Assembly: GCA_002477945.1 (NCBI GenBank)
Contig: DLLF01000036.1
Span: 11,294-27,795, forward strand
Direction of reading: 5' to 3'
Length of the DNA: 16,502 bases
From: Bacteroidales bacterium UBA7569
Lineage (GTDB): Bacteria; Bacteroidota; Bacteroidia; Bacteroidales; Paludibacteraceae
Under the pieces are notes generated by a model. The model made no database searches and was not told where the DNA came from. It was given only the letters and a program-made list of their open reading frames with translations. A program made the translations under genes and the position numbers. Positions 5,465 through 12,876 of the stretch are shown piece by piece (the stretch's first letter is position 1; every line of letters begins with the position of its first letter).

Positions 5465-7035
5465 AAACAAAACTTTTTTTGGGTGCTGTTGCTTTGGCGA
5501 TAGCAGGTTGGTGCAATGCCGCCGACCGTGCAACACTCACACTCTACGCCGCCGGCTGTGAGAGTGCGAATACCATTATCTGTGATGCCGGGCAGCAGGT
5601 GAATATAGACCCTGTTCCCGAAAACGAACACCGCCATTTCGTGCGCTGGTCGGACGGCAACACCGACAACCCGCGCTTGGTAACGGTTATGCAGGATATG
5701 ACCCTTACGGCAGAGTTTGCCTTTAATCAATATACCATTTCCACAGAGGTCAATGATGCCGAAAGGGGTAGTGTGAGTGATGGCACGACAGCCGTTTACT
5801 TGAGTGAGATAACTCTTACTGCCACTGCCAACTATGGCTATCATTTTGCCCGCTGGCAAGATGGAAATACCGACAACCCCCGCACGGTACAAATCATAGG
5901 CAACAAGACCTACACTGCTGTATTTGCGAAGAATACGTACACCATTACGGCGCAGTCGGCAAATACTGTACAGGGTTCTGTTGTGGGAGACCGGCAAGCA
6001 GAGTACTTGGACCAAATAACTCTCACGGCAAAACCCAATTTCGGCTATCATTTCACCCGTTGGACGGACGGCAACACCGACAACCCGCGCTTGCTGACAA
6101 TCACGCAGGATACCACCTTTACGGCAGAGTTTGCACAGACGTTCTCGGGGCAATGCGGGGATAATCTCTATTGGCATTATCAAAATACGGAACTGACTAT
6201 CTCCGGCACAGGGACAATGTATGACTACAGCGGGAACGATGTACCGTGGCTGCTCTTCAGGGACAGTGTCAAGTCGGTGGTTGTCGGACATGGTGCCACC
6301 TCTATCGGTCAGTATGCATTTGCCGATATTCCTAAGTTGGCTAAAGTAGTGATTGGCAGTGCTGTAGAAAACATCGGGACAAACGCATTTGCCAATTGCC
6401 GCCGCTTGTACGATATCTATTGTTATCCCACCTATCCGCCATTTGCGGAAGTAAACTCGTTTGCGAACTACAATGTCTATCTGAATGTACCGTGTGAGCA
6501 ACTTCGGGACTATCAATTGGATGTGGTTTGGGGGAATTTCAAATTCATTCAGTGTCTCGGAGCAGAGAATACCACAACCGGTGAGGATGTTACGGTTACG
6601 CCGTCGAACGATGAGGCGACCTTTGTTTGGCGGGCAGACGGTTCGGCAGGCAGTTACACTCTCGAGATACGCAAAGACGGCGAAGTGTTCTGTACGCTGG
6701 TTTTCAATGCCAATGGGCAATTGAGCAGTATTGCTTTCGCGCCCTCGCGCAACGGACAGGTACACCGTGCCGCCGAGCAGACCGGTGCCGGTTTCCGCTT
6801 TACGGTTACGGGCTTGAGCGAATCCACCCGCTACACCTTCGGTATGACCGTCAAGGACGCGAACAACGCCACCTTGCAGACCTATACGGGCGAGTTCAAC
6901 ACGACAAGCGGTACCGCCACCTCTTTGGACAACGCAACAACCGGCACTGCCGTCCGCAAAGTCTTCCGCGACGGACAAGTGCTTATCCTCCGTGACGGCA
7001 AAACCTACACCACCACCGGCATAGAAGTGAAATAA
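5461..7035 (+). CDS. Secreted multi-repeat protein (InlB-B-like repeats plus BspA-like LRR)
   Basis: This 524-residue exported protein has a signal peptide (MKTKLFLGAVALAIAG, probable cleavage after CNA at residue 20). Three tandem repeats of about 68 residues follow, of the Listeria-Bacteroides/divergent InlB B-repeat type, each with an RW-x-DGNTDNPR core (62-73, 131-142, 200-211). Next comes a BspA-like leucine-rich region (about 240-365, with IGQYAFADIPKLAKVVIG and IGTNAFANCRRL), then a probable Ig or fibronectin-type beta domain (about 375-485). The tail RKVFRDGQVLILRDGKTY (499-516) recalls C-terminal segments of other Bacteroidales secreted proteins and may be a sorting signal; this part is uncertain. 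The ATG overlaps the RT stop (ATGA), suggesting co-translation with the DGR. Such proteins often act in adhesion. No TR-like repeat is present, so it is not itself diversified. Confidence 0.85.
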   Translation: MKTKLFLGAVALAIAGWCNAADRATLTLYAAGCESANTIICDAGQQVNIDPVPENEHRHFVRWSDGNTDNPRLVTVMQDMTLTAEFAFNQYTISTEVNDAERGSVSDGTTAVYLSEITLTATANYGYHFARWQDGNTDNPRTVQIIGNKTYTAVFAKNTYTITAQSANTVQGSVVGDRQAEYLDQITLTAKPNFGYHFTRWTDGNTDNPRLLTITQDTTFTAEFAQTFSGQCGDNLYWHYQNTELTISGTGTMYDYSGNDVPWLLFRDSVKSVVVGHGATSIGQYAFADIPKLAKVVIGSAVENIGTNAFANCRRLYDIYCYPTYPPFAEVNSFANYNVYLNVPCEQLRDYQLDVVWGNFKFIQCLGAENTTTGEDVTVTPSNDEATFVWRADGSAGSYTLEIRKDGEVFCTLVFNANGQLSSIAFAPSRNGQVHRAAEQTGAGFRFTVTGLSESTRYTFGMTVKDANNATLQTYTGEFNTTSGTATSLDNATTGTAVRKVFRDGQVLILRDGKTYTTTGIEVK

Positions 7036-7037
7036 GA

Positions 7038-7108
7038 CCTCTCCAACCTCTTAAAGAGGAGACTCGTAAGTCCATGGGACTTGTGGAGAATCCCCACGAC
7101 TGGAGAGG
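7038..7108 (+). other. Branched RNA fold directly after the repeat-protein stop
   Basis: A closing stem CCTCTCCA/TGGAGAGG (7038-7045 with 7101-7108) encloses three hairpins: CCTCT/AGAGG (7047-7051 with 7055-7059), AAGTCC/GGACTT (7068-7073 with 7077-7082) and GTGG/CCAC (7083-7086 with 7094-7097). It begins three bases after the stop codon. The shape is cloverleaf-like, but the arm lengths and loops do not fit a tRNA. It may stabilise the mRNA 3' end. It could be a chance fold of G/A- and C/T-rich DNA. Confidence 0.35.
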
Positions 7109-7110
7109 GT

Positions 7111-7158
7111 AACAGAAAAGAGGCTGCCTGACAACGTGCAGGCAGTCTCTTTTCTGTT
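7111..7158. terminator. Strong intrinsic terminator, probably bidirectional
   Basis: A 20-base stem with one G-T pair (7111-7130 with 7139-7158) closes an eight-base loop. The descending arm contains CTCTTTTCTGTT, giving a U-rich end, and the opposite strand has the matching AACAGAAAAGAG. It closes the DGR/repeat-protein operon and separates it from the ATPase gene, which has its own promoter. The rest of 7159-7330 shows no gene I can support. Confidence 0.8.
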
Positions 7159-7338
7159 CTGAAAGACCTCATTGCGTAGTATGAGCGGCAGCCACTTCTG
7201 TCCGCACTTGCTCATTGCCATAGGCACCCACACATCGGATATACTACTAACTTATCACCGATTTACACCATAATATCTGTAATATCTGTGCAAATCACAG
7301 AAAAAACGACTGAAACGGTACTTTCTCACTCCTCACAA

Positions 7339-7369
7339 TTGGTACGTATTGGTATTCTTTGTACCTTTG
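7339..7369 (+). promoter_or_regulatory. Promoter of the AAA/DUF4143 ATPase gene
   Basis: TTG (7339-7341), a 20-base spacer and TACCTTTG (7362-7369) match the Bacteroidota consensus. The predicted transcription start, near 7374, lies about 34 bases before the ATG at 7408. The open frame extends upstream to 7288, so this promoter supports the shorter start. Confidence 0.65.
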
Positions 7370-7407
7370 CACAAATTTTAAGTACAACTTTAATTTTGTG
7401 CAGTCTT

Positions 7408-8562
7408 ATGAATGGCTACATATACCGTCATCTGTCCGCAGAGATAACCGAGTGTCAGAAGTACTATCAGGTCATCACCATTACCGGACCGCGACAGGTG
7501 GGCAAAACCACTCTGTGCCGCAACCTGTTCCCCGACTATGCCTATTACAATTTGGAGGACATCAGTCTGCGGGAAGAGGTGGAGCGTGACCCGAAGAATT
7601 TCTTTGCCAACACAGGCAAACACGTGATTATTGACGAGGTACAAACTTTGCCTTCTCTTTTGTCTTATCTGATGGTGTATGTGGACGCCGATCCCGAATG
7701 GCGATTTGTACTGACGGGCAGTTGCAACATTACTTTGCTCAATACTATCTCTCAATCGCTCTGCGGGCGCACTGCAGTGCTTACACTGCTACCCCTGTCG
7801 CTGGATGAGGTGCCCGACTACAAGAACCACCCTACAGACGAAATACTATTCAACGGACTCTATCCTGCGTTATTCAGCAAGCATATCCCCGCCCGACGTA
7901 TATTCAGCAACTACTACACTACGTATGTGGAGCGGGATGTTCGCCAACTGCTGAAGGTGAAAGACCTGAGTGCTTTTCAGACATTCATACGTCTTTGCGC
8001 AGGACGTGTGGGAGCGGAGTGTAACTTATCCGCACTTTCCAACGAGGTGGGGGTATCCTCCGTAACACTCAAAGAATGGTTGAGCATATTGGAAACATCC
8101 TATATTGTATATAGGCTCCAGCCTTATTATGCCAACATCAGCAAACGGTTGGTTAAAACTCCGAAACTCTATTTTTATGATACAGGGTTGCTTTGTTTTC
8201 TGTTGGGCATACAATCACCCGAACAACTCAGCATACATCCTTTACGTGGCGGCATATTTGAGAATTTGGTGGTTATGGAAATGTTGAAACGCCGCTACAA
8301 TAAAGGCTTGGAAAGCAACCTGTTTTTCTATCGTGAGAGCCGTGGCACAGAGATAGATATCGTGGCACAAGAAAGCACCAACCTGCGGCTTTATGAGGTC
8401 AAATCTGCCAAAACATCCAATCCTGATTTCTATAAAAACATACGTTCCGTAGAGCAACTTTTTGCCGACCGTATCACCTCATCTTGTGTTATTTATGATG
8501 GTGATGTCAGCAATCCTGCGCCACACGAGGGGTTATACAACTTCCGCCAATTACCTGAATAA
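7408..8562 (+). CDS. AAA_14/DUF4143 family ATPase
   Basis: This 384-residue cytoplasmic protein has an N-terminal P-loop ATPase domain with Walker A GPRQVGKTT (27-35), Walker B VIIDEVQ (73-79) and sensor LTGSCN (102-107). The C-terminal DUF4143 domain contains YVERDVRQL (173-181), a winged-helix-like segment (about 203-235) and YFYDTGLLCFLLG (255-267). A PD-(D/E)XK nuclease-like core is visible: FENLVVMEML (284-293), GTEIDIV (313-319) and LYEVKSAK (328-335). The family is abundant in Bacteroidota and its role is poorly defined; it is often suggested to act as a mobile or defence-linked NTPase. I start it at the first Met after the promoter; the frame opens 40 codons earlier. The gene is monocistronic, bounded by the 7111 terminator and a repeat-filled gap. 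Confidence 0.9.
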   Translation: MNGYIYRHLSAEITECQKYYQVITITGPRQVGKTTLCRNLFPDYAYYNLEDISLREEVERDPKNFFANTGKHVIIDEVQTLPSLLSYLMVYVDADPEWRFVLTGSCNITLLNTISQSLCGRTAVLTLLPLSLDEVPDYKNHPTDEILFNGLYPALFSKHIPARRIFSNYYTTYVERDVRQLLKVKDLSAFQTFIRLCAGRVGAECNLSALSNEVGVSSVTLKEWLSILETSYIVYRLQPYYANISKRLVKTPKLYFYDTGLLCFLLGIQSPEQLSIHPLRGGIFENLVVMEMLKRRYNKGLESNLFFYRESRGTEIDIVAQESTNLRLYEVKSAKTSNPDFYKNIRSVEQLFADRITSSCVIYDGDVSNPAPHEGLYNFRQLPE

Positions 8563-8639
8563 TAATAACCCGTTGACGGAGTTAATTTGCAAAACTGCAT
8601 GTCAGCGTGCCGGTATCTTCTGACATTGTGTCGGGTGTC
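8563..8639 (+). repeat. Dispersed intergenic repeat, copy A
   Basis: This piece, just after the ATPase stop, resembles 16421-16500. Shared strings include GTCAGCGTG near the middle and ATTGTGTCGGGTGTC at the end (8625-8639), with scattered substitutions between. It can form a hairpin TGTCAG/CTGACA (8600-8605 with 8620-8625). It may be a dispersed non-coding repeat of this genome. Confidence 0.6.
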
Positions 8640-8646
8640 TTCTCTT

Positions 8647-8752
8647 TAGCCCCTTCTATGGAGGGGTCGGGGAGGTCAGTCCATTCTCTTATAGCCCCCT
8701 CTATGAGGGGGCTGGGGGAGTCTGCCCCTTCTATGGAGTTGGGGGAGTCCCT
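8647..8752. repeat. Three degenerate GC-rich palindromic units
   Basis: Three units of about 30 bases start near 8647, 8692 and 8724. Each has a CCCCT-CTATG core followed by a G-rich tail. The middle one has a perfect seven-base stem CCCCCTC/GAGGGGG (8695-8701 with 8705-8711) around TAT. They look like REP-type intergenic palindromes. No coding signal is seen: an open frame here (8607-8876) is low-complexity repeat translation. Confidence 0.6.
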
Positions 8753-9112
8753 TCCGTTCCATTCGCCCCATTCGTCCCATTTGCCCCATCCTCCTAGAAC
8801 GTATAGATTACCTGGAACGTCTATAATACTCCCTCCCTGTTACTTGGAAACCAGTGACAAAGTGGTTTTGTCTTAGCAGACCTCAAGCCGACCTCAACGA
8901 CCCCTGAAGCACCCCCTCAACGGAAGATAACCTCATTCGCCCCATCTGTCTCATCTGTCTCATCTGTCTCATCTGTCTCATTCACCCTACCCCCTACCCC
9001 CTACCCCCTACCCCCTACCCCCTACCATCTAATCCCTAATCCCTAATCCCTAATCCCTAATCTCTAACCCCTAACCCCTAACCCCTAACCCCTACCCCCT
9101 AACCTCTAACCT
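8752..9112. repeat. Array of 9-mer and 7-mer tandem repeats before gldE
   Basis: In order: degenerate 9-mers of the CATTCGYCC type (8760-8795), a non-repetitive stretch (about 8796-8933), one CATTCGCCC, four exact CATCTGTCT units (8943-8978) and CATTCACCC (8979-8987). Then come runs of CCCCTAC (about 8985-9025), AATCCCT (about 9031-9060) and CCCCTAA (about 9066-9112). The 7-mer and 9-mer types match those after ribD at 2034-2120. The complementary strand is G-rich with potential to form G-quadruplexes. No gene is supported in 8563-9177. Confidence 0.8.
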
Positions 9113-9118
9113 CCCCTC

Positions 9119-9149
9119 TTTGCTAACTACGGGAAAAGTTGTATCTTTG
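9119..9149 (+). promoter_or_regulatory. Promoter of the gldE operon
   Basis: TTTG (9119-9122), a 19-base spacer and TATCTTTG (9142-9149) form a full match to the Bacteroidota promoter consensus. The predicted start, near 9154, is about 24 bases before the TTG start codon of gldE. It begins seven bases after the tandem-repeat array ends. Confidence 0.8.
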
Positions 9150-9177
9150 CCGCACATAACTAAAAGAGTTCCTTGTT

Positions 9178-10497
9178 TTGAATAACTTGTTGTTTATACT
9201 ATTGGCAGTCTTGGTGGAGCAGCCTTCTGCGTCTGCTTATGTGGCTTTGGTGTTTGGATTGTTTCTCTTGTGTATATCCGCCTTTGTCTCATCGTCCGAA
9301 ACGGCTTTCTTCTCGCTCTCGCCTGCCGAAAAAGAAGAACTGGATAATAGCACGCAAAAACGCGATGTGTGCATAAAAAAACTCTTGCAGCAGCCGCAGC
9401 GGCTCCTGGCAACCATTCTCATTGCGAACAATTTCGTAAACATCGTGATAACCTTGCTCTTCGCCTATGCCACGAGTGCCTTCTTCGATTTTGGAGGTTC
9501 TGCCCTTGTGGAGTTCCTGGTCGAAACGGTTATCATCACGTTCCTTCTGTTGTTGTTCGGAGAAATTACGCCCAAAGTCTATGCTACCACCCGTCCCTTG
9601 CGTATTGCACGTTTTGCCTGCCGCGGATTGCAGTTCCTCGGCAAAATACTCTATCCGTTCGCTATGCTCCTTGTCAAGTCCACTTCCATAGTCGAAACGC
9701 GTCTGGACAGACACTCGCATAGCAACATCTCCATGGAGGAACTCTCGCAGGCGGTCGAACTCACGGAGGTGGACACCGAGGCGGAGAAAGACATCTTGGA
9801 GGGGGTCACCAAGTTCGGAAACCGGCAGGTGTCCGACATCATGCGCTCGCGGATGGATATTGTGGACGTGGACATCAAGGCGGATTACAAACAACTGCTT
9901 TCCGTCATCATATCATCAGGCTATTCGCGTATCCCTGTCTATGCAGGTACCAACGACAACATAAAAGGGGTTATCTACTCCAAGGACATGATTCCGTATC
10001 TCGACAAACCGCGCAACTTCCGTTGGCAGACGCTGGTTCGGCCCGTCTATATCGTCCCCATGTCGAAACATCTGGACGATTTGCTGGCGGAGTTCCAGGA
10101 ACATAAAGTCCATTTGGCGATAGTCGTGGACGAATACGGAGGCACGGCGGGGCTGGTTACGTTGGAAGATGTTTTGGAAGAAATCGTGGGCGAGATTTCC
10201 GATGAATACGACGAAGAGGAAAAGCAATATACACAAGTGGAAGACAATGTCTATCTGTTCGAAGGAAAAACATTGCTCAACGACTTCTATAAAATTGTCA
10301 ATGCCGACGAAGAACAGTTCAGCCGCATATCTGCCGAGGTGGAAACCTTGGCGGGACTGCTGCTCGAACTGAAAGGCGATTTCCCCAAACGGGGCGAAAA
10401 GATTACCTACGAAAACTACGAGTTCGAGGTCATGGCAGTGGATAAACGCAGAATCAAGACAATAAAGATAACTATTCACGATGAGAAGAAAGAATAA
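9178..10497 (+). CDS. gldE: GldE-like CNNM/CorC-family membrane protein
   Basis: This 439-residue inner-membrane protein of the CNNM/hemolysin C family is named GldE when next to gldD in Bacteroidota, where it is linked to gliding motility and type IX secretion. The DUF21 membrane domain (about 1-175) has hydrophobic segments near 20-40, 72-100, 108-130 and 145-168. Two CBS modules follow (about 215-275 and 285-342, with VVDEYGGTAGLVTLEDVLEE), then an acidic linker and the CorC_HlyC domain (about 352-436). No in-frame ATG lies near the expected N-terminus, so a TTG start at 9178 is chosen; it fits the promoter and the membrane segment that follows. The 3' end overlaps gldD by 17 bases. Confidence 0.88.
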   Translation: MNNLLFILLAVLVEQPSASAYVALVFGLFLLCISAFVSSSETAFFSLSPAEKEELDNSTQKRDVCIKKLLQQPQRLLATILIANNFVNIVITLLFAYATSAFFDFGGSALVEFLVETVIITFLLLLFGEITPKVYATTRPLRIARFACRGLQFLGKILYPFAMLLVKSTSIVETRLDRHSHSNISMEELSQAVELTEVDTEAEKDILEGVTKFGNRQVSDIMRSRMDIVDVDIKADYKQLLSVIISSGYSRIPVYAGTNDNIKGVIYSKDMIPYLDKPRNFRWQTLVRPVYIVPMSKHLDDLLAEFQEHKVHLAIVVDEYGGTAGLVTLEDVLEEIVGEISDEYDEEEKQYTQVEDNVYLFEGKTLLNDFYKIVNADEEQFSRISAEVETLAGLLLELKGDFPKRGEKITYENYEFEVMAVDKRRIKTIKITIHDEKKE

Positions 10498-11065
10498 CCT
10501 CGTTCTTATAGGAACCGTATGGTTGCTCTGCCTTTTCTGCGGAGTGGGCTGCAAACAGCGGTATGTACCCAAACCGCGGGGCTACTATCGTATCGCTGTA
10601 CCTGATACGTCCTACGTCCCTTTCCCGTTTGCTGACTATCCCTATGCGTTTGACCTGTCTGCCAACGCTCTGGCAAAACCGTTGGCTGACGAACCTTATT
10701 GGCTGGATATTGTTTACCCTGCGTTCAATGTGCGTATCCATTGCAGTTACAAACCTGTACACCGCAACCTGCGGGAGTTGTCCGACGATGCGCAGAGTTT
10801 CGTTTACAAACACGCAGGAATAGCAAGTGCCATCCCCGAACAGGGATTCTATAATCCCGATGCAAAGGTCTATGGCGTACTCTATACTCTGGAAGGCAAC
10901 ACGGCATCGCCCTGTCAGTTCTATCTCACCGACAGTCTGAACCACTTCTTCAGGGGAGCGGTCTATTTCAATTGCGTACCGCAACAGGATTCGCTGGCAC
11001 CCGTAATCAACTATTTGGATAAAGATGTCAGACGCATAATCGAGAGTTTCTCATGGACAAGGTAA
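10481..11065 (+). CDS. gldD: Gliding motility lipoprotein GldD
   Basis: This 194-residue protein has a basic N-terminus (MRRKNN), a hydrophobic stretch and a probable lipobox ending GVGC (C24), so it is a likely lipoprotein. The mature part begins with KQRYVPKPRGYYRIAVP (25-41), the GldD hallmark, and contains WLDIVYPAFNVRIHCSYKP (about 73-91). GldD is associated with gliding and the type IX secretion system in Bacteroidota, though its exact job is unclear. It overlaps gldE by 17 bases and the next gene by 13, so the three are probably translationally coupled. Confidence 0.92.
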   Translation: MRRKNNLVLIGTVWLLCLFCGVGCKQRYVPKPRGYYRIAVPDTSYVPFPFADYPYAFDLSANALAKPLADEPYWLDIVYPAFNVRIHCSYKPVHRNLRELSDDAQSFVYKHAGIASAIPEQGFYNPDAKVYGVLYTLEGNTASPCQFYLTDSLNHFFRGAVYFNCVPQQDSLAPVINYLDKDVRRIIESFSWTR

Positions 11066-12390
11066 AACACATGGAACCCGAAGGCTTGGAGTGTTATCGT
11101 ATGCCTGACGGAATAGAGATATATTCTCTTCCTCTGGCTGTGCTGCACGATAAGAAACGCACGGAACGGGAAGCCGAAGCGGAGACCGTGCTTGTCGCGT
11201 ATGTGTTCGGACAAGAGGCAAAACTTGTTCATCGTGACACAGGGGAACCCTATGTGTTGAAAGAGGATGAAGAATGGAATATCAGTATATCCCATTCCCG
11301 TAACAGGTTGTGCCTGGCGCGGGCAACCAAACGGGTGGATGGAAACATTCGGAAAGTGGGAGTTGATGTGGAGAACGTGCAGGAACGCCTGTTCCGTCTG
11401 AAAGACAAGTTCCTTTCTCCTTTCGAGCAGTCTTCTCTCGAACTTGATGCACTGAATCTCGCCCTCTGCTGGTGCGCCAAAGAGGCTGTTTATAAAATTG
11501 TCGGCAGTGCTGCGGGCTATATGGGCGAAAATATCGTATTGCACACGGAGCAGATCTGTGGCAAGCAGCCTTTCCTCGCCTGGTGCAAGGGAACACGTTT
11601 CCGGATAATTCCTGTCAGGGTTACCGATGAAGAAGTGATGGTGGTGGCGGTCTCTTTGACTGATTATCACGATTGGTTCCTGCGGGAACACGATGCTCGT
11701 CATCATCATTTGGCAGTGCTGCTCGATCCGGATAAAACGGATGAAGAACACCTGCCGGCGCTTTGTGAATATATTCGAGAGGGACGCATCTCTTGTGTAC
11801 TGGTGGGCGGAAGCGGCTATGAGGCGGATATAGCCCCTTTTGTGGAGACCCTCCAGACCTTCCTTCCCGAAATACCCGTTGTTTTGTTCCCCGGCAGTCC
11901 CTGCCAACTCACGGCAAAAGCCGATGCCATGCTCCTGCTCTCGCTGATTTCAGGAAGGGATCCCCGCTTCCTGATAGGGCAGCACATTGAGGCGGTGACG
12001 GACTTCCGCAGAGAAATTCTGGAGACGATACCCACGGGCTATATCCTTGTGGACGGGGGAAAACGGAGCAGTGCCGAGCGCGTGAGCGGAACAACCCCTC
12101 TTCGTGATGTGCAGCAGGTGGTGGATACCGCCTGTGCGGGGGCTTTGCTGGGGATGAAGTTGATATACTTGGAAGCAGGCAGCGGCGCTGCCGTGCCGGT
12201 GAGTCCCGATTGGATTAAAAGGGTGCGGCAGGAAATTGACCTCCCTCTCGTCGTGGGAGGAGGAATCCGTACTGTAGAACAGATGCACGCCGCTTTTCGC
12301 GCGGGAGCCGATGTCGTGGTGATAGGAAATCATTTTGAACAGCATCCCGAAGACATCGTTTCTTTTGGTCAGGCTGTGGATAAGGAATAA
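11053..12390 (+). CDS. Fused 4'-phosphopantetheinyl transferase / geranylgeranylglyceryl phosphate synthase
   Basis: This single 445-codon frame joins two enzymes. Residues about 1-200 are a Sfp/AcpT-type phosphopantetheinyl transferase, which would move phosphopantetheine from CoA to a carrier-protein serine: ISISHS (77-82), the Mg-binding GVDVEN (103-108; D105, E107) and WCAKEAVYK (140-148). Residues about 215-445 are a GGGPS/PcrB-type TIM barrel joining sn-glycerol-1-phosphate to a polyprenyl diphosphate: LLDPDK (223-228), VGGSG (251-255), YLEAGSGA (372-379), VGGGIR (401-406) and GN (425-426). The linker is short (about 203-217) and there is no stop or frame change in it. The two functions are unrelated in pathway. 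The start lies inside the gldD end. Confidence 0.88.
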   Translation: MDKVKHMEPEGLECYRMPDGIEIYSLPLAVLHDKKRTEREAEAETVLVAYVFGQEAKLVHRDTGEPYVLKEDEEWNISISHSRNRLCLARATKRVDGNIRKVGVDVENVQERLFRLKDKFLSPFEQSSLELDALNLALCWCAKEAVYKIVGSAAGYMGENIVLHTEQICGKQPFLAWCKGTRFRIIPVRVTDEEVMVVAVSLTDYHDWFLREHDARHHHLAVLLDPDKTDEEHLPALCEYIREGRISCVLVGGSGYEADIAPFVETLQTFLPEIPVVLFPGSPCQLTAKADAMLLLSLISGRDPRFLIGQHIEAVTDFRREILETIPTGYILVDGGKRSSAERVSGTTPLRDVQQVVDTACAGALLGMKLIYLEAGSGAAVPVSPDWIKRVRQEIDLPLVVGGGIRTVEQMHAAFRAGADVVVIGNHFEQHPEDIVSFGQAVDKE

Positions 12391-12398
12391 AACACAAT

Positions 12399-12833
12399 AT
12401 GACAACCGACGAACAATATATGCTGCTGGCGATAGAAGAGGCAAAAAAAGCATACGCGTGCGGTGAAGTGCCGGTAGGTTGTGTCATCGTTTCCGCCGGG
12501 CGCATAATAGGCAGAGGACATAACCTCACGGAAACGCTCCGCGACGTAACAGCACACGCCGAAATGCAGGCGCTGACGGCTGCCGGGCAGACCTTGGCAA
12601 GCAAGTACTTGTGCGAAGCAACCCTCTATGTCACCGTCGAACCCTGCGCCATGTGTGCAGGTGCCATCGGGTGGGCGCAAATCCGACGGCTTGTGTACGG
12701 TGCCTCCGACGAAAAAAGAGGCTATGCCATGCTCGCAAAGAATGTATTGCACCCCAAGTGCGAGGTGGTCAAGGGAGTCTTGGAAGGGGAGTGCAAGCAA
12801 CTCATGCAGGCATTCTTTCGGGAACGGAGATAG
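12399..12833 (+). CDS. tadA: tRNA-specific adenosine deaminase TadA
   Basis: This 144-residue zinc enzyme deaminates adenosine 34 to inosine in the anticodon loop of tRNA-Arg(ACG). The deaminase motifs are intact: HAE (53-55; zinc His and catalytic Glu) and PCAMC (82-86; zinc cysteines C83 and C86), with EVPVG-VIV near the N-terminus (23-31). The length is normal. It begins eight bases after the preceding fusion gene. A guanine or cytosine deaminase is less likely given the PCAMCAGA form. Confidence 0.93.
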   Translation: MTTDEQYMLLAIEEAKKAYACGEVPVGCVIVSAGRIIGRGHNLTETLRDVTAHAEMQALTAAGQTLASKYLCEATLYVTVEPCAMCAGAIGWAQIRRLVYGASDEKRGYAMLAKNVLHPKCEVVKGVLEGECKQLMQAFFRERR

Positions 12834-12876
12834 AGAACGATAATCAACAGACTATGTACCGACAATTTATAGAACA

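Noticed and set aside
5645..5680. A second VR in the repeat protein: its GNTDNPR-coding DNA resembles part of TR (CAACAC-GACAACCCG)
   Set aside because: The match is under 20 bases, includes a non-adenine difference, lacks the shared 3' block, and is explained by a similar Asn-Thr-Asp-Asn-Pro peptide.
7038..7108. tRNA gene
   Set aside because: The fold is cloverleaf-like and 71 bases long, but arm lengths are wrong and the T-loop and anticodon-arm signatures are absent.
7051..7233. A minus-strand open frame of 60 codons across the terminator region
   Set aside because: It runs through the strong terminator hairpin and the branched fold and has no recognised motif. It might be a gene remnant, but I cannot support it.
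8607..8876. An 89-codon plus-strand open frame after the ATPase
   Set aside because: It is a translation of the GC-rich palindromes and 9-mer repeats, with no domain, and begins inside a dispersed repeat.
8943..9112. CRISPR array
   Set aside because: The units are 7 and 9 bases in direct tandem, with no spacers and no cas genes.
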